NCBI GenBank assembly: GCA_913061385.1
Contig: CAJXTM010000381.1
Coordinates: 1 to 5,102 of the forward strand
DNA: 5,102 nucleotides
Direction: 5' to 3'
Origin: an uncultured Rhodopirellula sp.
Lineage (GTDB): Bacteria; Planctomycetota; Planctomycetia; Pirellulales; Pirellulaceae
Shown here: positions 1-5,102 of the stretch, piece after piece
Numbering within the stretch: the first letter of the stretch is position 1
How the letters are laid out: each line of letters starts with the position of its first letter
Translations under genes and position numbers: made by a program
The notes under the pieces: model-generated
What the model was told of the DNA's origin: nothing
The model's input: only the letters and a program-made list of their open reading frames with translations
Database searches by the model: none

Positions 1-205
1 CCCCACGGTCCGAGGTTGCAGCAACGAAGGAATCGAGCCTCAAGTCCGTGTCGTCATGACTATCCGGACCATGACAAACGAAACACTTGTTCGACAATAC
101 AGGCAGCACCTCGCGGGCAAAATCCACCCGAACCTCAGCTGTCTCGACTGCTCTGGTAACACCTGACAGCACAGAAAACAAACTAAGAAACGCGAGCAAC
201 AGCAT
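1..205 (-). CDS. N-terminal fragment of exported planctomycete cytochrome C (PSCyt1)-domain protein
   Basis: Reading the minus strand from the ATG at 205-203 gives 68 uninterrupted codons that run off the left edge. Residues 1-19 are a hydrophobic, signal-peptide-like segment (MLLLAFLSLFSVLSGVTRA), suggesting export. A conserved-looking block follows: VDFAREVLPVLSNKCFVCH, then GPD and a DLRLDS motif. C41-F-V-C44-H45 is a c-type heme-binding CxxCH motif, and CHGPD followed by a DLRLD motif is typical of the planctomycete cytochrome C domain (Pfam PSCyt1). In this family that domain usually precedes PSCyt2/DUF1549 and PSD1/DUF1553 domains, but those would lie beyond the edge. The biochemical role of the family is poorly known. 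The start is uncertain: an in-frame TTG at 220-218 would add MQSSR, giving the signal peptide a basic residue, and has an AGG-like sequence upstream. The gene diverges from gcvP. The family call is firm; full length and function are unknown. Confidence 0.85.
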   Translation of the reverse strand, partial: MLLLAFLSLFSVLSGVTRAVETAEVRVDFAREVLPVLSNKCFVCHGPDSHDDTDLRLDSFVAATSDRG

Positions 206-873
206 TCTGCTGGATTGCAAAATCGCCTGCAAAACGTGATCCGTCAATTTGGTTGTCACGGCGGGGACTATAATTCGGGGCTAGAACTTCATTTCGGTGA
301 CAATGACCGTGATCTGATTGTACAGGATAAAGAAAGCCATTCTGCGACTCGAGCAACGCTACGCTGGCATTTTCAGCCTGTCCCTTGAGGTACGTGTCCG
401 ATGAGGTACGACACGTCCATTTGTGATGGCGGGTGTTACGAAAAAGCACTTTGATCGGCCCAATCGCTACCCCTTCACAGGTAAGCACCGGACAGATCGC
501 CGCCGATGGCCAAAAATTACGCTTTAGCCCAATGACTTGGTCACCCAACTGTCCTACCATGGAAACTTGTTAGCCGAGAAACGTGGATGCGGTACGGTCT
601 AAAGGTCAGCTATTCGCAAAGCAGCGTTCGATCGTCTGTGTTTGACGTCAGACTCTGGAAATGCCGACTTGGGATTTTTTCCCGTTTGTTCAAGCCACAG
701 TGCCGGATGATTAGAACGCGACCTCAAATTCACGCGGATCTCGCTTCACCAGACGCGTCGGAAAGTATTGCTTTACCAGCACCCCAGCCGAACATAACCC
801 CACGTCAGTAAAACCCAGAAGACTTCCCCGCAGCAGAGAGTTCTCATTCTGACGACGGTCTTCCGGACCAAGA

Positions 874-912
874 CGCAGATAAGCAACGCAGATAAGCAAC
901 GCAGATAAGCAA
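874..912. repeat. Tandem repeat, 3 perfect copies of a 13 bp unit, in the gcvP leader
   Basis: The unit CGCAGATAAGCAA occurs three times head to tail without mismatch at 874-886, 887-899 and 900-912. The array ends 90 bases before the proposed gcvP start codon. The unit length is not a multiple of three and it lies outside any supported gene. The unit is not palindromic. It could be a slippage-prone array, a set of protein-binding direct repeats, or part of the gcvP 5' leader. The sequence alone does not decide between these. Confidence 0.95.
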
Positions 913-993
913 CCTAGACACACGAAACAAACGCACAAACCTCCTCAGCCGAATGACTGAGATGTGATACCACCCTATCGAACTGGGTCGAAC

Positions 994-998
994 GAGAG
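994..998 (+). promoter_or_regulatory. Weak Shine-Dalgarno-like GAGAG before gcvP
   Basis: GAGAG lies four bases upstream of the ATG at 1003 and is the only purine-rich tract close to any of the candidate starts (GTG 964, ATG 1003, ATG 1018). It matches the anti-Shine-Dalgarno sequence only partly, so it supports the start choice modestly. Confidence 0.4.
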
Positions 999-1002
999 TC
1001 GA

Positions 1003-4000
1003 ATGAGCAACGAAATCATGAGTCAAGCAGCGTCCGAAAAACTGAATATCAGCCACTCGAGTCTAACCGAACTGGGCCGTGAAAATTCGATCCTCGATTT
1101 TGCGGACGCATTCGCAGGTCGTCACATAGGCCCAACCGACGCCGACATTTCAACCATGCTTCACTCGCTTGGTTTCGAAAATATCGACGCACTCACCGAC
1201 GCTACGATCCCAAAGGACATCCGTCTCGAGCACGAGATAGACATTCCAAGCCCACGGGGTGAACGTGAATTTCTGAATGGACTGGCAACCATAGCCTCGA
1301 AAAACAAAGTTTACCGATCTTGCATTGGGATGGGCTACACCGGAACAGTGACCCCGCCTGTCATCCTCCGCAATGTAATGGAAAACCCAGGATGGTACAC
1401 GCAGTACACACCCTACCAGGCTGAAATTGCCCAGGGACGATTGGAGGCATTGTTAAACTTCCAAACCATGATCTCTGATCTGACCGCACTCCCGCTGGCC
1501 GGTGCAAGCTTGCTCGATGAGGCAACCGCTGCCGCGGAGGCAATGACCATGTGCAGCGCCGTTGCTGGTCACCGAAAGAAGGGGTTCTTCGCGAGTGATA
1601 CGTGCCATCCACAAACGCTTGCCCTGCTGCAGACCCGGGCGTCGGGACTGGGCATTGACTTAACCATCGGCTCCACAAACGAGGTTGACTTTTCCTACGG
1701 CGAAGGAGGTCTCTGCGGAATCCTACTGCAATACCCTACCACCGACGGGCAAATTCACGACTACACCGAACTGGCGACATCCGCCAAAGCGAATAAGTGC
1801 ATGACCGTTGTGGCAGCAGACCTACTGTCGCTAACGCTGCTAAAGCCACCCGGTGAATGGGGAGCCGACGTCTGCGTTGGCAATGCGCAACGTTTCGGAG
1901 TCCCCATGGGCTTGGGTGGCCCACACGCTGCATTTATCGCCACGGAACAAAAACATGCTCGAAAATTGCCAGGGCGAATCATTGGCATCTCAAAAGACTC
2001 CCACGGAAATCCTGCCCTACGAATGGCAATGCAGACGAGAGAGCAACACATAAGACGCGACAAAGCAACCAGTAACATTTGCACCGCACAGGCACTGCTG
2101 GCAATCATTAATTCTTTTTACGGTGTCTACCACGGTCCCGAGGGACTGCGGGCGATCGCGCGACGGACTCAGGCGTTCACCTGTGCCTTGATTCGTGGCT
2201 TGGCTCGCCTGGGACACCACACCATGAGCTCCGGTCCGGTTTTTGACACAGTTCGAATTCGACTCGGTAAGGGTCGCGCTCACGCCGCACGTCAAGTTGC
2301 CGATGCGGCTCGCGAACGCGGTATCAATCTCCGGGAATATTCAGATGGAACCCTCGGCGTTACCTTGGATGAGACTGCCGATCGTAGTTTGATTGCTGAC
2401 CTGTTAGCGGCTTTCAACTTTGGGCATTTCACAGGGTTTGATGTCGACCAACTGCTCGCCGAGGCTCAGGACGCTGGCACTCTGGAACTGGACACATTCG
2501 AGCGAACAAGCGTTTTCATGACCCATGACGTATTCAATTCACACCACAGTGAAACTGAATTGCTGCGTTACATCTTCAAACTGATGAGCCGCGATCTCTC
2601 ACTGGCGCATTCCATGATCCCGCTTGGATCGTGCACCATGAAGCTGAATGCAACCAGCGAGATGATACCCGTCACATGGCCTGAATTCGCCAACATTCAT
2701 CCTTTTGCTCCGGATACGCAATGGCGCGGTTACACACAAATTTTCCGCGAGCTAGAAGCGTGGCTTTGTGAAGTGACTGGTTTTGCTGCCGTCAGCTTGC
2801 AACCCAACGCCGGTGCGCAAGGTGAGTACGCGGGTTTGCTCGTAATTCGCGCCTACCATGAACACATGGCACGCATCGAAAACCGTGAGAATGTGCGTAA
2901 CGTGTGCCTGATCCCAACCTCGGCACACGGCACTAACCCTGCATCAGCGGTGATGGCAGGAATGAAAGTAGTCGCAATCAAATGCGACGAACGTGGTGAC
3001 ATTGACATGAATGATCTTCGTGACAAAGCCACCACACACGCCGGGCAACTGTCTGCGTTGATGATCACCTATCCATCGACCCACGGTGTATTTGAGTCGA
3101 CCATCCGCGAAGTCTGCGACATCATCCACGATCATGGCGGACAGGTGTACATGGATGGTGCGAACATGAACGCACAAGTTGGCTTGACCAGCCCAGGCCG
3201 ATGTGGGGCCGATGTGTGTCATCTGAACCTGCACAAAACATTCTGCATTCCCCACGGTGGAGGCGGCCCAGGAATGGGTCCCATCGGCGTCGCCCCCCAG
3301 CTTGTACCGTTTCTGCCAGAGCATCCAGTCGAGCGTCCAGATACCGCGGGCGAGTTTGCAATTGGCCCGGTATCGGCAGCGCCCTACGGTAGCCCCAGCA
3401 TCCTTACCATCAGCTATGTCTACATTGGACTGATGGGTGGAACCGGCCTGAAACTGGCTACTCAGGTGGCAATTCTAAATGCCAACTACATGGCCAAACG
3501 CCTTCAAGACAAATTCGATATTCTGTATACCGACACCCAAGGCTATATCGCTCACGAATTCATTGTTGATTGCCGCGATTTCGAGAAAACAGCCGGAGTC
3601 AGTATCGAAGACATCGCCAAGAGATTGATCGATTATGGTTTCCATGGACCTACCATGTCCTGGCCTGTCCCTGGCACGCTCATGATTGAACCGACTGAGA
3701 GTGAATCCAAAGCAGAGCTTGATCGTTTCTGCGATGCACTGCTGTCGATCAGAGGCGAGATCCAAGCCATCGAAAGCGGGGAGCTTGCACGCGATGACAA
3801 TCCGCTGATCAATGCTCCTCACACCATGCAAGAAATTGGCAGCGATGATTGGACTCATCCCTACTCAAGGTCACAAGCAGCATGGCCAGCTAGTTGGTTG
3901 CGGGACACAAAATTCTGGCCATCTGTTGGGCGTATCGACAACACTTACGGTGATCGAAACTTGATCTGTAGCTGCCCACCAATGAGCGACTACGGCGACA

Positions 4001-4011
4001 CCGAAGAATAG
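1003..4011 (+). CDS. gcvP: Glycine dehydrogenase (aminomethyl-transferring), glycine cleavage system P-protein
   Basis: GcvP is the cytoplasmic PLP enzyme that decarboxylates glycine and transfers the aminomethyl group to lipoyl-GcvH, feeding one-carbon units to tetrahydrofolate via GcvT. The 1002-residue product is complete and of the single-chain type, slightly longer than the roughly 957 residues of E. coli. The N-terminal half begins at FAGRHIGP (about residues 37-44) and includes [11 protein letters not shown] and a [19 protein letters not shown] block. The C-terminal catalytic half carries [13 protein letters not shown] from residue 537 and [16 protein letters not shown], where K745 (codon 3235-3237) is the expected PLP-binding lysine next to the glycine-rich loop. 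The C-terminus ends with the family motif [19 protein letters not shown] chose ATG 1003, with purine-rich GAGAG four bases upstream; an in-frame GTG at 964 and ATG at 1018 are alternatives. About 30 poorly conserved residues precede the domain. No gcvT or gcvH is adjacent. Confidence 0.98.
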   Translation: MSNEIMSQAASEKLNISHSSLTELGRENSILDFADAFAGRHIGPTDADISTMLHSLGFENIDALTDATIPKDIRLEHEIDIPSPRGEREFLNGLATIASKNKVYRSCIGMGYTGTVTPPVILRNVMENPGWYTQYTPYQAEIAQGRLEALLNFQTMISDLTALPLAGASLLDEATAAAEAMTMCSAVAGHRKKGFFASDTCHPQTLALLQTRASGLGIDLTIGSTNEVDFSYGEGGLCGILLQYPTTDGQIHDYTELATSAKANKCMTVVAADLLSLTLLKPPGEWGADVCVGNAQRFGVPMGLGGPHAAFIATEQKHARKLPGRIIGISKDSHGNPALRMAMQTREQHIRRDKATSNICTAQALLAIINSFYGVYHGPEGLRAIARRTQAFTCALIRGLARLGHHTMSSGPVFDTVRIRLGKGRAHAARQVADAARERGINLREYSDGTLGVTLDETADRSLIADLLAAFNFGHFTGFDVDQLLAEAQDAGTLELDTFERTSVFMTHDVFNSHHSETELLRYIFKLMSRDLSLAHSMIPLGSCTMKLNATSEMIPVTWPEFANIHPFAPDTQWRGYTQIFRELEAWLCEVTGFAAVSLQPNAGAQGEYAGLLVIRAYHEHMARIENRENVRNVCLIPTSAHGTNPASAVMAGMKVVAIKCDERGDIDMNDLRDKATTHAGQLSALMITYPSTHGVFESTIREVCDIIHDHGGQVYMDGANMNAQVGLTSPGRCGADVCHLNLHKTFCIPHGGGGPGMGPIGVAPQLVPFLPEHPVERPDTAGEFAIGPVSAAPYGSPSILTISYVYIGLMGGTGLKLATQVAILNANYMAKRLQDKFDILYTDTQGYIAHEFIVDCRDFEKTAGVSIEDIAKRLIDYGFHGPTMSWPVPGTLMIEPTESESKAELDRFCDALLSIRGEIQAIESGELARDDNPLINAPHTMQEIGSDDWTHPYSRSQAAWPASWLRDTKFWPSVGRIDNTYGDRNLICSCPPMSDYGDTEE

Positions 4012-4218
4012 TCAGCAGTCCGTTGATTTGGAATTCACCATTGACAGTCGATTGCCACCATCGCCAGCGACGCAACACGCTTGGATCGCATAGACAATCG
4101 TGGCGCGTCGCGGTGACTCGATGCCCGCTAGCCACTGAAGTTGCAAAACACCTTGAACGTGAAGCAGACAGCATTGGGTGTAGGGTATTGCTCCTGGCTC
4201 TCTGGCCCACAGCAGAAG

Positions 4219-4256
4219 CTGATCTCGACCCGGGACACTGATCTCGACCTTGGGCA
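4219..4256. repeat. Tandem duplication, 2 imperfect copies of a 19 bp unit
   Basis: Two adjacent 19-base units at 4219-4237 and 4238-4256 share the first 12 bases, CTGATCTCGACC, and differ at three of the remaining seven positions (16 of 19 identical). The repeat lies in the non-coding gap downstream of gcvP. It could be an old slippage duplication or a paired binding site; nothing visible favours either. Confidence 0.85.
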
Positions 4257-4330
4257 CTGCTTTGCCACCCCAATATCATCCAAACCAGCTCAAGTACTCT
4301 TTGAACCTGCCAGTCACCGGTCACTCGAAC

Positions 4331-4386
4331 GGAACGGTGCTGACGGAACGGTGCTGACGGAACGGTGCTGACTGAACGATGCAGCC
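4331..4386. repeat. Tandem repeat, 3 perfect copies of a 14 bp unit plus a degenerate fourth
   Basis: GGAACGGTGCTGAC is repeated without mismatch at 4331-4344, 4345-4358 and 4359-4372. It is followed at 4373-4386 by a degenerate copy that matches at 10 of 14 positions. The array is about 70 bases past the sulfatase stop codon on that gene's strand and about 320 bases past the gcvP stop. The unit is not a multiple of three and is outside supported genes. Confidence 0.93.
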
Positions 4387-4457
4387 ACCGATGCTCATTG
4401 GCACTCACGGGCGTGGCTTCACTTTGAGATCACTCTCACCGAAAACCGATTGACGTC

Positions 4458-5055
4458 TTACTTTTCCTGCTGCTTCTTTTTGTTTTTACTTCGCTTCTTA
4501 CTAAGGAACTCGTACATATTGAAGCGTTCAGGAAATGCAACTTCATTTGCGGTCGCCCATGTTTCCCACATTTTCACCATCTCATCTCTTTTGGCCCGTT
4601 TGTTTCCACTGAGATCTCGCAATTCGGTACGATCGTCTTCAATGTCATACAGTTCCCACGGTTTCTTGTACTCCCGCACAAGTTTCCACTTGCCCCACCG
4701 CATGGCGGCATTTCCCTCGTGTTCCCAATAGATAGGTTCAGTGTGAATGGGATTGTGGCTGCCGGAAAGGCTCGCCAACATTGATTCGCCAACGCATTTT
4801 GGTAGGTCCTTCGGATATTCTGCCCCGGACAATTCGACGCAGGTCGCCATGATATCCGGCAAATAGGCAGCCTGCCGCACGAACCCTCCTCGCTGGACGT
4901 CCCGCATCCCGGCCGGCCAAGAGGCAATCATCGGAGTACACGCCCCGCCCTCATGTACAAAATGTTTGTAAAGCCGAAACGGTGTGTTGCAAGCGTTAGC
5001 CCAGGCCTTTCCCAGTCGCACCCCTGCCACAGTCTCCAACGGAGGATCTTTGACC
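4458..5055 (-). CDS. Sulfatase (arylsulfatase-like), C-terminal fragment
   Basis: Sulfatases of this superfamily hydrolyse sulfate esters using a formylglycine made from Cys or Ser in a CxPxR-type motif, and planctomycete members often act outside the cytoplasm on sulfated polysaccharides. About 198 C-terminal residues remain, ending at the TAA complementary to 4458-4460. The signature is NTPFRLYKHFVHEGG at residues 23-37 of the fragment, followed by TPMIASWPAG; K30 and H34 are conserved in relatives, and K30 is probably the active-site lysine. The C-terminal subdomain follows: AYLPDIMATCVELSGAEYP, then YWEHEGNAAMRWGKWKLV and WELYDIEDDRTELRDLS. The formylglycine motif, the DNG metal-binding motif and any signal peptide lie beyond the edge, so activity and substrate cannot be judged. 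The last 15 residues are strongly basic. The open frame continues through 5056-5084 to a GTG, but that part is sequencing adapter and is excluded. The gene converges on gcvP. Confidence 0.93.
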
Positions 5056-5102
5056 CTGTCTCTTATACACATCTCCGAGCCCACGAGACCGAGGCTGATC
5101 TC
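5056..5102 (+). other. Illumina Nextera adapter read-through (contamination)
   Basis: Positions 5056-5074 read CTGTCTCTTATACACATCT, the 19 bp Tn5 mosaic end as it appears in Nextera read-through. Positions 5075-5089 read CCGAGCCCACGAGAC, the rest of the read-2 adapter. The eight bases CGAGGCTG at 5090-5097 occupy the i7 index position and match Nextera index N710 as I recall it, and ATCTC at 5098-5102 is the start of the P7 flow-cell sequence. This is an untrimmed library adapter joined to the genomic insert after 5055, not a transposon in the organism. Confidence 0.98.

Larger units (their letters stand above)
206..1002. other. Divergent intergenic region, no convincing gene
   Basis: Roughly 780-800 bases separate the start of the minus-strand cytochrome-domain gene from the start of gcvP. 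Open frames on both strands (a 125-codon minus frame at 183-560, a 74-codon plus frame at 587-811, and two minus frames at 711-938 and 844-1056) show no recognisable motif, overlap one another or the real genes, and have arginine-, serine- and cysteine-rich translations typical of non-coding frames. I could not pick out a credible promoter with good -35 and -10 boxes. Both flanking genes must be expressed from this region or from beyond it. The only clear structure is the 13 bp tandem repeat at 874-912. There is no tRNA-like or glycine-riboswitch-like core that I can recognise. Confidence 0.7.
4012..4457. other. Convergent intergenic region, no convincing gene
   Basis: This stretch of 446 bases lies between the 3' ends of gcvP and the sulfatase gene. 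Short frames at 4023-4241 and 4141-4371 (plus) and 3890-4408 and 4012-4257 (minus) have no recognisable motifs, and some run into gcvP, so I treat them as chance. The region contains two tandem repeats, annotated separately. It also has an inverted repeat: GCGACGC at 4067-4073 pairs with GCGTCGC at 4105-4111, with CACC 4056-4059 and GGTG 4112-4115 able to extend it across a 7-base bulge. The loop of 31 bases and the lack of a following T-run argue against an intrinsic terminator. A shorter pair, AGCCAC 4383-4388 and GTGGCT 4413-4418, lies nearer the sulfatase end. How either gene terminates is not evident. Confidence 0.7.

Noticed and set aside
183..560. 125-codon minus-strand open frame
   Set aside because: It overlaps the start of the cytochrome-domain gene in another frame, its translation has no recognisable domain, and the overlapped frame has clear family motifs.
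643..650. TGACGTCA palindrome as an operator
   Set aside because: An eight-base palindrome without extended symmetry or a nearby promoter is easily expected by chance.
587..811. 74-codon plus-strand open frame upstream of gcvP
   Set aside because: It has no convincing ribosome binding site, no recognisable motif and a composition typical of chance translation.
813..1002. Possible glycine riboswitch in the gcvP leader
   Set aside because: Glycine riboswitches often precede gcv genes, but I could not find the conserved purine-rich core or the usual paired aptamers. A covariance-model search would settle it.
4056..4115. Inverted repeat considered as an intrinsic terminator of gcvP
   Set aside because: The stem is only seven base pairs around a 31-base loop, the possible extension needs a 7-base bulge, and no T-run follows.
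4141..4371. 76-codon plus-strand open frame downstream of gcvP
   Set aside because: It runs through both tandem repeats, and no domain or ribosome binding site is visible.
3890..4408. 172-codon minus-strand open frame spanning the end of gcvP and the gap after it
   Set aside because: It covers the conserved C-terminus of gcvP on the opposite strand and its arginine- and serine-rich translation resembles no known family.
5056..5074. Tn5 mosaic end as a sign of a natural transposon
   Set aside because: It is followed directly by Illumina read-2 adapter, index and P7 bases, so it comes from library preparation.

Overview
The window looks like one short metagenomic or single-cell contig from a Planctomycetes-type bacterium (PVC group). 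The evidence is a truncated gene with a secretion signal and a planctomycete-type cytochrome c domain (CxxCH followed by DLRLD), a formylglycine-dependent-type sulfatase, and a full-length glycine dehydrogenase. The taxonomic call is an inference from gene families and was not tested by a search.

Layout: (1) positions 1-205, minus strand: the first 68 codons of a planctomycete cytochrome C (PSCyt1)-type exported protein, cut by the left contig edge. (2) About 206-1002: a long divergent intergenic region with no convincing gene. Close to gcvP it holds a perfect 3 x 13 bp tandem repeat (874-912). (3) 1003-4011, plus strand: complete gcvP, the P-protein of the glycine cleavage system, which dominates the window. 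(4) 4012-4457: a convergent intergenic region with a 2 x 19 bp imperfect repeat, a 3 x 14 bp perfect repeat and a weak inverted repeat. (5) 4458-5055, minus strand: the C-terminal part of a sulfatase, cut by the right edge. (6) 5056-5102: not biological. It is Illumina Nextera read-through: the Tn5 mosaic end, the read-2 adapter, an i7 index (matching N710 as I recall it) and the start of the P7 sequence.

The three genes do not form an operon: gcvP stands alone, divergent from the cytochrome gene and convergent with the sulfatase. GcvP decarboxylates glycine and passes the aminomethyl group to lipoyl-GcvH. Neither gcvH nor gcvT is in the window. The cytochrome-domain protein and the sulfatase belong to the exported, polysaccharide-related repertoire expanded in planctomycetes, but nothing here links them to gcvP.

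I found no CRISPR array, mobile element, tRNA, rRNA or recognisable riboswitch, and no sign of a new defence or metabolic system. The most useful observations are the adapter contamination, which creates a false N-terminus on the sulfatase, and the short tandem repeats on both sides of gcvP.
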